Positions 21,136 to 34,039 are shown, counted from the stretch's first letter. The stretch: 64,000 nt of DNA from Gordionus sp. m RMFG-2023 (GCF_954871325.1 NC_088776.1:22058508-22122507), one strand, 5' to 3'. The notes: generated by a model not told the origin, from the sequence alone. A program made the numbers and translations.

Positions 21136-23340
21136 AATTTTAAAATCACCTCTTTTTGAAAAATTTAGATATAAAAGCATAAAATTTCTTTTTATATTTG
21201 GTGAAAAGTACAATACAAAATACACAGGTCTACACAATTACATGTATATAAAACAAGGATGTCAATTCCATTTGCAAATTACATTCATGAAAAACAAATT
21301 ATTTGTCAAGGATATGCATGAAAATCACAATCATCCCCATGGTAAAGGCACATAATCTTGAAATTATTAAGATAAATATATAATTTAACTTAATGATATG
21401 GATAGGCTTATGGGGTTAATTTATTAAATGTTGATAGAATATATATAAGATAAAGTATGAAATAATGTTTTTAAAACAAATAAATGCATTTTTTGATTAT
21501 AAAAATACTATCTAGATGAAAATTTATACCAATTATTACCCAGACAAAGAAAGCTTAATGAAGCGCAGTATAAATTTGTAGTTGAAGCTATAACTACAGG
21601 AGGAAATAAATCCAAAATAAAAAATAAACTATTTTCTGAAGGAAAGTTTATAACCCTAAGAGATTTGCATAAGATAGACAAAAATACAAAAAAAACTTAT
21701 GATAATGATTTAATTACAATGATAGATAAAGTTAAGGAAGAAAATGATGCTAATATGGAATTATATACTGTAGATGGGAATCTAATTGGTATATATTATC
21801 AAACTCATCAAATGCATTATATTTTTTCAAAATATCCTGAAGTTATGTGTGGATGCAACATATCGATTAAATAATAGGCATATGCCTGTGTATATTTTGG
21901 AAATTGATGGAAATAATAGATCACATATTATATGTGTATGGATTGTCAAATCAGAGTCATTTGATGTAGCTTCACAAATGCTTCAAATTTAAAAAAAACT
22001 GAATTCAGCTTGGCCAGATATAAAGGTCATTATTAGTGATGTGCTGGAAGAAAAGCTTACATTGGGGCATTCCCTCATGTTCAATTGGAATTATGTAGGA
22101 AACATGTAACCAGAGCTTGGGATAGGGAAGTTACCCACAAAAAAGGAATATTTCTAATGATATGATTAATAATGTGAAGCATCTGTTGTATAGCATGCTA
22201 GATGCACAGTCTTCTGACATATATTTTGAAAATTATCACAAATTAACTAATTTAAAACTAGAATAAATAACCATTTTTCTGGCTGTCATCATATCAGATA
22301 TGAATGGTCCGATGTTTGGAAAAGATATCATTTAAACTTTAAACAATATACAAATAACAGGGTAGAGAGCATTAACAAATATTTAAAAATTAACATAACC
22401 AAATACTCTACCCTTCCAAATATGTTTACTGATTTAATTATGTCAATTAAAATGTTAAGTGCTGAAAGGGAACATGATAATTTAATGAAAAAAAATTAAA
22501 ATCTCATTTATAAATGAGGAAGATCAAACATTGGCTAATTATAGAAAATTGTTAACAGAATATGCATAAAAAAGTTAAAATATGAATATAATGTTGGTGA
22601 TAACTGCAATCTTGTTTGCCAATCAGATATGTTTTATTGTGATTGCCCCTTTTTTTAAAATATACAATTATGCAGACATGTATTTATGGAAAGGGAAAAA
22701 AATAATAGTGATCTTTACGATGAAAAATTATGTCATCAAAGGTGGCACAAAAATTATTTTAAAAATCCATCGACATTTATCAATAATAATAATATAGACA
22801 TAATAAATAACAAAAAAGGGATTAAATACAAAAAAACTCTTTTTAATGACCAAATTTCATCCTATAATTATTTTAAAAATCAAAATATGCTTTTTCACAC
22901 CATATCATTATTACAACCTAATTTGAAACATGGGTTTGCTCAGGCTTTTGAAAAACTACATGATTTTGCTATGAAAGGAATATTACCAATTACTTTCTCA
23001 AATAATTTCAATACAATCTCAAAATAATGGTCAGATATTCTCCAATGATAGTATAGCAAATGTATTAAATGAGGATCTTACACACTCAAACGTGGATCCT
23101 AATATACAGTAAAATAAAAATAATGTCCCAATTTTTTAAAAAAAAGATGTTTATAATAGTAAAGAAAATGAATGTATAAATAATATCATAAAAGAAATTC
23201 AATTACCCAAGAAATTAAATAAAAGCGGGAGACCATTAGGATTTACAATGTTGGATTCACAAAAAAGTACATTGACTTTATTTATTGTTAATAGTATATT
23301 ATATAGAAAAGGCATACAAATCCAAAGAAAATCATATAAA
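20799..23340 (+). pseudogene. Mutator-like (MULE) transposase with FLYWCH-type and SWIM zinc fingers, broken
   Basis: The start is probably MKEGDIFLSYK at 20799 or its duplicate at 21038. Around 21180-21350 KFLFIFGEKYNTKYTGLHNY and then FVKDMHENHNHPH form a FLYWCH/WRKY-like zinc DNA-binding module (C, then HxH). The MULE core follows: ELYTVDGNLIGIYYQTHQMH, then (21860) VDATYRLNNRHMPVY with the first catalytic Asp, and about 22030 KVIISDVLEEK with the second Asp, followed by a VQLELCRKHVTRAW block with the C-x2-H pair. At about 22620 FYCDCPFF...QLCRHVF is a SWIM finger (CxC...CxH). After 22900 comes the conserved tail LKHGFAQAFEKLHDFAMKG, and near 23210 a PKKLNKSGRPLG basic tail. Several frame changes separate these blocks. 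The domain order is that of Phantom/MULE transposases of animals. Confidence 0.8.
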
Positions 23341-23950
23341 TAAAAAGTTAAAATTTCAACAAGACCTTAATTCCCAAAACTTTGTTGACCCAAAAATAGT
23401 TCATACCAAAGATAAATTGTTGATAAAGACAAATTTTTAAACTTTTTTAGATTATAAAAAATCTTCTTTGCACCTTTTGAAGGATCTTCAAGTGGACTTA
23501 GTAAACTTTGTATACTCAGACTCAAAGTTCAAAAATTGTAATTTTATAATTATATACAGTTAATTTTAATTCTTAAATATCATGATTAATTTAATTTTTT
23601 TAAATATTTAAAGCCATAGATAACCCACTCTTTAAAATCTTAAACATTTTTATAATCCAACTACCAATATTCGGAGGAAATATCATGCTACTCCCTTAAA
23701 TTTAGCATCAGCAAAAAAGAAAGTCTCTCAAAATATAGGAAGGGTGCTAACTGCTCCATCACGATTGGAAACAATTGAGCTAGATGGGAATTGTTTTAAC
23801 CGGTAATTTAAAAATTTAAAAATAATTTTGGTTGTATTTTTTTTATTAATATACATAAAATATGGTTTTGTTTCTTTTTTTACCTTAAATTTTAATGATT
23901 ATATCCTTTATTAATTCATAATATTATTTTTTTAAATATTGATAGGTTTT

Positions 23951-24098
23951 TATACTAATTAAGTTTATTTGACTGGCAATCACTTCATGAAATATATTAA
24001 TATGATTGATTTGTATCTATGACATTTATATCATTGATAATATATATATATGACATTTATAACATTGATAATATATAATATAAATCTCATTTATAACA
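23951..24098 (-). repeat. 3' LTR of gypsy element 1
   Basis: 148 bases, near-identical to 28147-28292, next to the polypurine tract on its inner side and the GTTTT duplication on its outer side. Confidence 0.92.
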
Positions 24099-24117
24099 TA
24101 TCCCCACACATATGATC

Positions 24118-25811
24118 TTACAATTCCTCAATAAGCCGATTTGTAGGTTTCCTGGCTCTTTGTGATTTCCGCGTTTCTAGTTTTCCGTTATCTTCCACAT
24201 TTTCTAAAATCTCAACTATATCCGACTCTTTATTTTTTATATTTTCCTCTTCTCTCTCTGACTCCATATTTTCTCCATTATCTTTCCCTAACCCAGACTT
24301 CTCCATTTCTTTAGCTACCTCCCTTTTTCGAAGTTGATCCGCATGCTTTCGTACCATTCTATCCTTGCTTTTACCAAATAAGAATATCTGCCAGTTCTGG
24401 ATTTCATAATTCCTTCTCTCCAACCTGAATTTTTTTCATTATGCACCCATACCGGTTGTGCAATCTCAAATTCTCTCATATGACTATGTTCATCATGCGC
24501 TACTTTTTGTCTTATATTCGATCGTTCCATTTCATAACTAACATTAGGACGTAACCAATTCAATCCCGTTTTTAAATTTCGCCCCAATAATAACTTAGCC
24601 GGTGAACGTCCAGTTGATTGATGCTCACCCATTCTATATGCTAGCAAAACTTCTCCCATGGCTTCCTCGGGCTCCCTGATGTCTTTCCTAGTTGCAAAAT
24701 ATCTACTCTTGAGGGTTCGTATCGTTCTTTCCGCTAAACCGTTCGTTTTTGGATGGTACTGTGTTGTATGTATCAATTTAATATTTTTCTCGAAACAAAT
24801 TTTTCGAAATTCTCCAGAAATAAATTGAGGTACATTATCTGGTACGATTTGTCTAGGTGTTCCAAACCGTGCGAACCATTTCCTTAAAACCCTGATCATT
24901 GTCGTGGACGTGGTCTCTCTCATTAACTCAACCTCAGCCTATTTAGTATGTGCATCAACTCCAACTAACCATGAATACGAATCAATAGGCCCCGCGAAAT
25001 CCAAATGAATTCGTTCCCATGGTATATTAGATATGTTCCACGAATATAAAGGAACCTCCATAATATTCGACCGGTTACTTTGACAAGGCATACATTGACG
25101 AACATATTGTTCAATATCTTTATCGCAATTCGGCCACCAGCAATACATTCTAAAAATTGATTTCATAGCATTTATTCCTGGATGCCCTCTGTGTATAATC
25201 GTTAAAATTGATTTCCTCAAAATGGTTGGAATTACCAACCTCCCATTCCATTCAATAACATCATGATCTACTGACAATTCCTCTCTACGATTATAAAAAC
25301 AAACTAACTCTGTATTTTTTTTCGCATCAAAATCCACCCATCCATGCTCAATGTTTTTAACTACTTTTTTAAACAAGCTATCATACGCGTTTTTTTGATC
25401 ATTATTTGATTTTATGCCATCTATTGGCAATCTAGATAATGTATCAGCAACTTTATTATCTTTTCCAGGAACATATTCAATATCAAAATCATATGCGGAC
25501 ATTTTCCAAGCCCAGCGCGTTAATCGACTATTGGATATTTTTGGTAGTTCCCGTTTATCACCAAATAATTTTTCCAAAGGTTTGTGATCTGTTCGTAATA
25601 AAAATTTTCGACCAAAAATGAATGTATGAAATTTTTCCATACCAAACAAAAGTGCTCGTGCCTCTTTTTCTATTGGTGCATAATTTTTCTCTGACTCTAG
25701 AAGTGTTCTCGAGGCAAATGCGATTGGTCTGCTAATATCTTTTTTCACTAAATGACATAACACAGCTCCAAAACCAGTGTTGGAAGCGTCACATTCCAAT
25801 ATAATTGGCAA
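24118..25811 (-). pseudogene. Gypsy 1 RNase H-integrase region
   Basis: RNase H (ILECDASNTGFGAVL, TDHKPLEKLFG, DTLSRLP) comes first, then the integrase zinc finger (HRGHPGINAMK and CMPCQ), the catalytic core (HLDFAGPID, VPDNVPQFIS, NGLAERTIRTLKS), and a C-terminal tail with RTGRYSYLVK, a GPY/F-like module. The order is standard Ty3/gypsy. Confidence 0.85.
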
Positions 25812-25847
25812 GTTTGGCGAATATGGAATTAGCGTTTTATTTGTTGA

Positions 25848-28121
25848 CTAAAGCTGTTTTATTTTATCAAATACCTCTTGTTCCTTGTTCGACCAACCCC
25901 AGCAAGATTTAATGCTTGTTAATTTATGCAGAGGAGCGGCAATTCCATTTAGATGTGGCAAAAATCTCTCGTGATAATTCACAAGTCCTAAAAAAGATCG
26001 TAATTGGTGTATATTATTAGGAGTTGGTATCCTTCGAATAGCATCTATTTTTTCTTTCGCTGGATGTATTCCATATTTGTCTATTACGAAACCCAAAAAA
26101 GAAACTGATTCATTTAAAAAACGTATTTTGGTCCATTTTGCCTTCATACCCACCTGTTTTAGTTTCATTAGTACTTTTTTTACGTTATTCAAATGTTCTA
26201 CATCATTTTTTCCCGTTATGATAATATCGTCAAGATATACTCCAGTCATTTGGCAGTCTTGTAATAAATTGTCCATATATCTTTGAAATATGGTCGGCGC
26301 ACTAGAAAGACCGAAAGGCATACATTGATATTGGAAATAACCAATGTGGGTCGATATGGTTAAGTATTCTTTTGAACTTTCTTTTATTGGTAATTGTAAA
26401 TATGCATCTTTCAAATCTATTACCGTAAATTTCAATCCATCTTTTAATTTGGTTAAAAGATCATCCACCGTTGGTATAATATGATAATCGTACAAAATAT
26501 ATGGGTTTAATGTCACCTTAAAATCCGCACAAATCCTGATTTCTCCATTTGTTTTTCGTACGTTTACCGTTGGAGTGGCCCATGTCAATCGTTTTTGTGT
26601 TGGATCAATCGCCTTCAATATTCCTGATTTAACCATTCTATCGAGTTCCATTTCAATTGGTTTTCGTAATGGAAAAGGTACTCTACGAGCTGGCCATGAT
26701 TTCGGCCTTGCTGCCTCACTCAAATGTATGCTAACTTCTATATCATTCACCCGTCCAGGCTTGTCATCAAAAACACTAATAAATTCTGTTGTCATGCCAG
26801 CAATTTGTTTATTGGTTGTCATAACCTCTTTATTTGTGATACTACGTATAGTCACTTGTTGTGGAATAAACATATTAAATGCCAGTATCCATGGTAGTCC
26901 AAATAATGGAATGTCATTTGAACCGGTCACCACAATCGGTAGTGATCTGCTTATCTTTCCAAGACGAACCCTCACCATAGTTTCACCCAGCACATCTAGC
27001 GGTTGGTTACCATATACTGATAAAGGTTTGGTTGGTCCAAGTTTGGGTCGGCCAATTTCATCCCAATATTGTTTCCCAATCACCGATACATGTGCCCCCG
27101 TATCATAGTCAAATTCTATAGGTTCTCCATTAATCCAAACAAATATCTTTGCACTATTTCTACCAATTTGGGATATATTATTAATTGAATCTGATGAATC
27201 ATTGTCATCTATATGCATAGCATGTAACTTCTGTCCCTTACAATATTTAGCATAATGCCCTACCTTTTGGCAATTATAACATTTCACCCTTGATGCAAAA
27301 CATTGAAAAGGGGGATAAGTTCTTCCACATTTTGAGCATTTATTAAACTTATACATATCATTATTGTTAAATTTATTGTTATCTCTAAACTTAAAATTAT
27401 TATTATTGTAATAACTAAAATTACCCTTTTCTTTGTTATTATTATTATATGAGTACTTTTGATTTGAAAAATTTTCTTGATTATTCTCTATCTGCTCCTT
27501 AGGTTTATTGACTTTTTTTACCATCATATTTGTCACTTCATCCTCAGCCCTTTCCATTGTCAAAGCCATATTTAAAACCTGTTGAAAACTCACCATTTCT
27601 CCTAAGTCATTTATTCCATCTGGAAATCTAGTGCGAATATCTTTCTCCAATGCACTCATTTTGATTCCAGCCACCATCTGATCCCTCAATCTCCCATCTA
27701 GGTCAGATTCAAATTTACATTCTTGAGCCAATTTTTTAAGTCGAGCTGCAAACTCCGCAACTGATTCACCAACCCCTCTTTCTATCCGAATAAATTTAAT
27801 TCTCGAGCTAAATAATGTTGAAATAGGCTTAAAAACTTTCTTACCAACTTCAATAATCTCTTCATAATTAAGATCTTTCAATATTTTTGGATAAACAAAG
27901 GTTTTCATCTCAGCTAAATTACTAATACCCATATACGCAAATAATATTTTTTTTTTGGTTTCATTATTTATTAATATACCTCTTATCTCCAACATATCAT
28001 CAATATATTCAATGTAATCACCAAAGTTGTTTTGATTATCGAAATTATCGAATTTGATCATAATGTTATCATTTTTTTCTTCTTTATTCATAATTACTTT
28101 ATTTTTGTCTTCTTTATTCAT
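25848..28121 (-). pseudogene. Gypsy 1 Gag-protease-reverse transcriptase region
   Basis: A 757-codon frame. The Gag-like N-terminal half ends in a zinc knuckle pair (KCSKCGRTYPPFQC, CYNCQKVGHYAKYC, around residues 262-295), an arrangement seen in mag-lineage elements. A retropepsin site (YDTGAHVSVIG) lies near residue 340. The reverse transcriptase follows with FTVIDLKDAYLQLPI, CMPFGLSSAPTIFQ and YLDDIIITG. Gag and Pol are in one frame, as in several mag-type elements. It belongs to a nearly whole element. Confidence 0.85.
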
Positions 28122-28146
28122 AATAAATCATCGACAACGTCGCCAA

Positions 28147-28292
28147 TATACTAATTAAGTTTATTTGACTGGCAATCACTTTATGAAATATATTAATATG
28201 ATTGATTTGTATCTATGACATTTATATCATTGATAATATATATATGACATTTATAACATTGATAATATATAATATAAATCTCATTTATAACA
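28147..28292 (-). repeat. 5' LTR of gypsy element 1
   Basis: 146 bases, near-identical to 23951-24098. The primer-binding region lies immediately inside, and the GTTTT duplication outside. Confidence 0.92.
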
Positions 28293-28706
28293 GTTTTTAG
28301 AAACAGTAACATAATTAAATTTTTAAAAAAATAATTAGATGTATAAGTATGGAGATAACAGGAAAAAAAGACTCCTATGGTTTGATTAGATCACATATGG
28401 TCTTGCTGATGCTGCAAAAAATAATGATAAAAAATATATTCGATTATACTCAAGGTCAAAATACGTGTGAAGATGATGTGCAACAGTATATAATTGAAAA
28501 GGCAAATAATAATGGTGAATGGGCAACGGATATTGAATTGCGAAGTGTTGCTACACTTCTCAATACCCCGATATGGAGCTACATTTTGCTGGCAAATGTA
28601 TCCACCATTTAAATGATGATGGAAATATAAAAAAATTTGACCAAAACATTTATATTAACAATTCTGAATCCCATTTTGTAAATTTTATTGATTTTGAAGA
28701 TTAATT

Positions 28707-30084
28707 ACAAATGTTGATATTTTATATTTTTTACCAAAAGTATTTTAGTTGATTGTATTTGTCTTGTATTTATGCATATTTCTTTTTTATTTATCCTATT
28801 TTAACATATTATAAATAGATATATAGACTACAAAGATATCTTTTTTAATCATACCATTTTTATATACATTTCATTACAACACCAACACCATATAATCATC
28901 CCAATTATTATTTTACTTTGATTAATTTGTATTGCTAATACAATTTTTCCCACATTCTAAAAATAAATTGGAGATTTTTTTAAAATCTGAATTAATCCTT
29001 TTTTAAAAAAATCATCAACTCAAAAATGACTATATAAAAAATTTAGTATGAAATAAGCCTGGAACAAATATGAAATATATTTTTATTAGTTTATATAAAA
29101 TAAAAATATAATAAATTACTTGTATTGTATATACCTTAATATAAAAGCATGGTAATAATTTATTCCAAACAATTATAAGAAATTTATTTATAAAAAGTAA
29201 GTAGATATATAGTTGATTTTACTCTATTATATAGAATTAGTTATAAAATACTAGGTAAAATTCCACTTTTACAGACATATTTGACAGTTAGAGAATATAT
29301 TACAGTTAATAATTTAACAAATTTTACTAATCAATGCTTTTGATATTAAATATGGCAACAATTTGTATTTAATTATTTAACGCCATCTATTTATTTTAAG
29401 AAAATAGATATTTAAATTTAATCTTCATATTATTCATCCCACAATGTCTTTAAAAGATATTTTCTGATGTCCTTATCAATATTTTATAGTTTTCTGTAAA
29501 ATATATAATTCGCTATATTGGTAAAAATTACTTGATTGTCATTTGATAATTAGATATACTGTAAATCTACGACATATAATATTCCACTGCTTGTATTGTG
29601 CTTTTATATTTTTTTAATTTATGACTTAATTTTATCAATAGTTTTATAATTATATTTTACTTTTATTAAGATAAATAAATTAAAATTACTAACTTTATAA
29701 AAAATTATATTTGATATATTATATTATTAAGTAATTTTATGGATCTATTATTAATAATTATAATACATTTCACTTCTGTCTTAAGACTTATTTTTGGCTT
29801 ATATTCCATTTATTAAAAAACATTTTTGGTTCATTTTACATATTTATAAATTTATTTTCCCAAAAATCTATAAATTATGATTAATAGTTTTATAAAAAAA
29901 TATCAACTTTTACATTCTTTCTTTTAAATTATTATTTAAGATATATGCATACATATTTAAGGGTCAGGGATGGGGGGAGGACTAAGGGGGATATTTTTTT
30001 ATTAGCTAAAAATGATATTTACAAAAAGTGATAAATTTCTGAAGGGGGAGGAAATTTCCCCTTGCCCCCCCTGGCTACGCCTAT
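28707..30084 (-). mobile_element. hAT-like remnant with one terminus at 30084
   Basis: The segment ends CCTGGCTACGCCTATG at 30084; reverse-complemented CATAGGCGTAGCCAGG it resembles the CAGxGGCGTxGCTAGG termini of the hAT at 8611-20375. Part of the interior (29186-29455) is an inverted, diverged copy of 19571-19880 of that element. The opposite terminus is not found, so it is truncated or rearranged. The rest is AT-rich without coding. Confidence 0.45.
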
Positions 30085-30655
30085 GATAACATCAGCGTCT
30101 ACATGAGCGGAAGGGGTAGGAACAGTTTGCATCCTATTTTTTGAGGGGGTAGGTTGCTTTAATGGGGGTATAACAAATGTTTTGGGGGGTTATTTATTAA
30201 ATTTTGAGATCAAATAGGACAAAATTTATTGCTGTAAAAATTAATACTTTTATTATAGAATTATTATAATACAATTCATCGACCAAATCTATATATTGCA
30301 AACAATCATACACATTGTTTTCCAAATAAAACTTTATGCTATCCTTTGTAATGTAATTTAAAAGGTTTAGATATTTTAGCAAGCTCATAATGCCATGATA
30401 ATTAATTCATTGTAAATAATGGAGGTTTTAATTGAATTTATTATCTAAAAAATCAATTCTTTATATTCACAAAATATCGATAGCCGGTAGTAGAGATAGA
30501 TTAATTTAAGTTATCCTTTATTAATTCTCTGATAAGTGTATCAATAAATTAAAAAGGTGAAAATACGCGGCGAGAATTTTTAGGGGGGAAAGCAGAGGTT
30601 TTTGAAGGGGCTTTGCATCCAGTAAAAATCCTGTCATGTAGACGCTGGATAACAT
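30085..30655. mobile_element. hAT-type MITE (555 bases), family CAGCGTCTACATGA
   Basis: The element runs 30093-30647 with inverted ends CAGCGTCTACATGAGCGG and, reverse-complemented on the right, CAGCGTCTACATGACAGG. It is flanked by the perfect 8-base duplication GATAACAT (30085-30092, 30648-30655). It contains G-runs and the box GGGGTAGGAACAGTTTGCAT near the left end. A second copy is at 63120-63316. The 63-codon frame at 30197-30388 looks accidental. Confidence 0.9.
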
Positions 30656-30719
30656 GAATATCATTTTTTTAAATAAAAAAATTGCCACCAAATAAGTTTT
30701 AATAAAGTGTTAACACTCT

Positions 30720-31140
30720 CGGGAGGTGGGGGGGGGGGTATATTAATTATATTTTTTTATGGTTTTTTTATTTTTTATTTATGCCTATAAATTTTTTATG
30801 GTAAAATATAGGAATTATTAATTCCGCATATTTAAGTTATATTTAGGAGAATTTTGCATACAAATTTAATTTTTTTTGTGGTAAAATATTTAAGTTATTT
30901 TTTGGAGAATTTTGCCTACAAATTTAATTTTTTTGTGGTAAAATATAGGAATTATTAATTCCGCATATTTTAGGAGATTTTGCCTACAAATTTAATTTTT
31001 TTTTGTGGTAAAATATTTAAGTTATTTTTAGGAGAATTTTGCCTACAAATTTATTTTTTTTATGATAAAATATTTAAGTTATTTTTAAGAGAATTTTGCC
31101 TACAAATTTAATTTTTTATTTAAATCTAAAATTTTTTATT
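30720..31140 (+). repeat. Tandem repeat, about five copies of a 60-base unit
   Basis: AATTTTGCCTACAAATTTAA followed by TTTTTTTGTGGTAAAATATT and TAAGTTATTTTTAGGAG recurs from about 30840 to 31120 with small length changes. A G-run (GGGAGGTGGGGGGGGGGG) lies at 30720-30738. Confidence 0.8.
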
Positions 31141-31479
31141 AATTTTGTATTAGGGATAAAATAGACCCCACCTTTGAAGTTTAAATAATTTTTAACATTT
31201 CTATTGAAGGGTTAAATCGAAATATAGTATTAAATGACGCAATTAAATATAGTATTAAAATTTATAGTATTAAATACTCAATTTTATTCATTAAATTGAA
31301 ATATATTATTGAAGTTAATATGATCATTTATAAAATGAATAAAAATGTCAAATCATAAATTTTTAAAATTAAATTAATTTAGGTAAATTAATTAAACATT
31401 ATGGGAGCTCATTAAGTGAAATTTATTTTTTAAACTCTATTTAAAAAAATAATATCAAAAGATTTAATTTATAAATTTC

Positions 31480-31925
31480 AACAAATTCAATAAAAAAATT
31501 TATTTAAAAAATGAGTAATTGTTTGTAAAATTGAAGCTTGCTAGGGATTGTTGTGTGTCAATTTTATAGAATAAAGGTAAGATCTTTAATGTTTCCACCT
31601 TTAAAATAAGGCATACAATATAATTTATAAATTTCAACATAAATTCAATAAAAAAAATTATATAAAAAATGAGCAATTGTTTGTAGATTTGAAGCTTGTT
31701 AGGGATTGTTGTGTCAATTTTATAGAATAAGTAATCACAAGGTAAGAACTTTAATGTTTCCAAGTAACCTTTAAAATAAGACATACAATATAATTTATAA
31801 ATTTCAACATAAATTCAATAAAAAAATTTATATAAAAAATGAGTAATTGTTTATAAATTTGAAGCTTGCTAGGGATTGTTGTGTGTCAATTTTATAGAAT
31901 AAGTCATCACAAGGTAAGATTTATT
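31480..31925 (+). repeat. Tandem repeat, three copies of a 158-170-base unit
   Basis: ATGAGTAATTGTTTGTA at 31511, 31669 and 31839, each followed by TTGAAGCTTGCTAGGGATTG and TTGTGTGTCAATTTTATAGA. Copies 2 and 3 are also preceded by the shared AATTTATAAATTTCAACATA. No coding is recognised. Confidence 0.8.
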
Positions 31926-31979
31926 CTTTTCTAAATCATTCTAAATTTCCTAATTCATAGCCATCTTAAGATTTATGTA

Positions 31980-32738
31980 ATTTAAATTTTCATATTGCTT
32001 TATAACATCTTGTAAATCTTTATAGGATAAAAATATATCTCTTTCTTTCATATTTAAAAGAAGAGTTTTTAAATCTATTTACGTGATACGTGAAATATAG
32101 CGCATATGCCCTCTAGACGTTGAGTAAACAACAGAGCTACGCTAGGTATTCCTCACTTCCATCTAATTGGAAAAACGAAATTAATTTGGGTACGAAAGTA
32201 AAAAATGTGAGGAGCCCTCTACACGTTTGTGGGCAAGCCGCACGTACTTGTACGCACTTAGGCGTCCATAGGCTCCAAAAGAAAGAGCGGGGCAGAGATA
32301 AAGAGCCTATGCCCAAGAATTTTAGAATGTCACCAAAAATTACTTCTCCAAAAAGTACTACCATAGTAATATCTTTTCCCAATATTTAGTTGACTCAAAA
32401 ATAGTTGATACCAAAGGTAAATTGTTGATATAGACAAATTTATAAACCTTTTTAATAGATTTAAAAACTCTTGTTTTAAATATGAAAGAAGGAGATATAT
32501 TTTTATCCTATAAAGATTTACAAGATGCTATAAAGCAATATGAAAATTTATACATAGATCTTTATATATCAGATTTTAGAATGTCACCAAAAAGTACCAT
32601 AGTAATACCTTTTCCCAATATTTAGTTGACTCAAAAATAATTCATACCAAAGGTAAATTGTTGATATAGACAAATTTATAAACGTAATTTTCTTATTGCT
32701 TTATAGTTTACTAAATTTCGTTCACGATATTATTTATA
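31980..32738. repeat. Mosaic of rearranged Mutator-like 5' segments plus a LINE tail
   Basis: 31980-32077 is an inverted copy of the MULE gene start (ending AAAAGAAGAGTTTTTAAATC). 32079-32315 is a LINE 3' tail. 32316-32690 contains two further plus-strand copies of the MULE leader (AATATTTAGTTGACTCAAAA twice). 32690-32738 is the inner part of the right terminal repeat. The mix of orientations suggests repeated local rearrangement inside the element. Confidence 0.7.
32079..32315 (-). repeat. LINE 3' tail, copy 2 (SINE-sized)
   Basis: The segment starts ACGTGATACGTGA and contains TGAGGAGCCCTCTACACGTT and GTGGGCAAGCCGCACGTACT, as in the tail of the LINE at 14355-14590. It covers only the last 240 bases, so it is either a heavily 5'-truncated LINE copy or a SINE that shares the LINE tail. 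Confidence 0.7.
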
Positions 32739-32939
32739 CAGTCAAAACCGTTTAATTGCAAAAGCTTGGGACCGAAATATTTAAAAATTTCGCAATTATC
32801 CGATTTTTCGCAATTATACGATTAAAATTCAACAATTTATTTATTAAAAATCAGTTTATGTTTTTTATAAAGATATTTATCATCTATATATATTTTAATC
32901 ATATAAGCCATCAAACTTTATCAAACTTTGCAATAAATA

Positions 32940-34039
32940 CAATTTTTAATTAATGTAACCAACTATATATTTTAATTTGAACAAGTTATGTAACGAATAA
33001 AAAAACTAAATTTTAAAAATTTATCTTATTTGTTGAAACATATGAATATAGCTTTTTTTTTCTTCCCACCAATAATCCTATATTTTTATCGTCAATTCAT
33101 CAAGTTATTATTTTATAAAAAGTATTCAATTAATTTAGATCAATCAAATAATATTAAAATATCTGAAGCACTTGAAAGTAATGTGATATATTTTGATATA
33201 TATATTTATATTTTCTTTAGATCTAGATATGATTATAGACAGAAAGGAACAAAGAAAACAAGACTTTTAATTATATAATGATTGTAATTATTTATGTATT
33301 ATATTTATGTATTAGCATTATAGTTGTTAATAAATTATTTTTTATTGAATAAAATTATTTCAATTAAATTTGTTTACTTGATTTTATCTCATTTTTTATT
33401 TAAGATATGTAAGAATTAAAGTAAAAAAAAGCTTTTGTGGAAGATAATAACATTTTTTTCTTTACAATACCCTAATATTTATTTCCATTAATTTTAACTA
33501 CTTTTGTCATTTTACTTTCATTAAATTTACTGAAATATAATTTTACACAAATATATTATGACTTTTTAAATTTAAAAGTAGTTTTACAGTTCTATTTTCT
33601 TTTCAGTTTTATTTTTCTTTTGTAATTTTAGTTCAGGATACTGTATAAGGTAATATTTAAAATATGTTAAGTATTAAATGTGTACATTTTCTATTTTAGG
33701 TTTTAGTCTTGTTCTATTTTATTTTTAATACAAGATACAATTTAATTTAATACTAAATTAAAGATAAAATGTAGTAAATTTAATAGTGACGCACTGCTAA
33801 TTTATTTTCTAGATATTTGTAAAGTATTATTAATTAGAAGTATTTTACAAATAATTTAAAAGTAATTTTATAGCTTTATTCTTTTACTTTTGCAGTTTTA
33901 TTTTCCAGTTTAATTTTAGTTCAGGACACTGTATAATATCAATTACAAGTCATAATAAAATTTAATCTTTGTATATTCTATTTCCCAGTTACTCCTAAGA
34001 CTTAAATTGTAAATTGTAACATTGCCAATATGACCCTTC
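32940..34039. other. Non-coding part of pogo element
   Basis: AT-rich without a convincing frame; the 82-codon frame at 33030-33278 is low-complexity. Two loosely related stretches (33520-33680 and 33830-33960, both with TTTTGTCATTTTACTTTC-like or TTTAGTTCAGGAYACTGTAT text) hint at an old internal duplication. Confidence 0.4.

Larger units (their letters stand above)
23946..28297 (-). mobile_element. Ty3/gypsy LTR retrotransposon 1, nearly whole and young (fossil)
   Basis: The LTRs are at 23951-24098 and 28147-28292, minus-strand orientation, starting TGTTATAAATGAG. They differ by about one base and one 2-base indel, so insertion is recent. It is flanked by the 5-base duplication GTTTT (23946-23950, 28293-28297). 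A polypurine tract (TGTGTGGGGATA in the element sense) precedes the 3' LTR, and TTGGCGACG follows the 5' LTR as a primer site. Gag, protease, reverse transcriptase, RNase H and integrase are present in gypsy order. It looks nearly whole, with about two or three breaks. Confidence 0.92.
23646..28706 (+). pseudogene. OTU-family cysteine protease gene inside the Mutator-like element, split by a gypsy element
   Basis: Exon-like piece 1 (23646-23796) reads YHATPLNLASAKKKVSQNIG, then LTAPSRLETIELDGNCFNR: DGNCF is the OTU box with the catalytic Asp/Cys. A GT at 23797 fits a donor site, and a gypsy element (23951-28292) lies in the following intron, whose acceptor would be ATAG at or near the insertion. 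Piece 2 (28349-28612) has EITGKKDSYGLIRSHMV, DDVQQYIIEKANNNGEWATD and IELRSVATLLNTPIWSY, matching the OTU middle region (WGTDIE-like). In another frame NNSESHFVNFIDFED (to 28706) supplies the catalytic His (SHF). OTU enzymes cleave ubiquitin chains. At least one frameshift, between SYIL and the His block, breaks it. Its place inside the MULE termini suggests it is a passenger or second gene of the element. Confidence 0.65.

Noticed and set aside
26575-27108. 177-codon plus-strand frame
   Set aside because: It is antisense to the protease/RT region of gypsy 1 and shows no motif.
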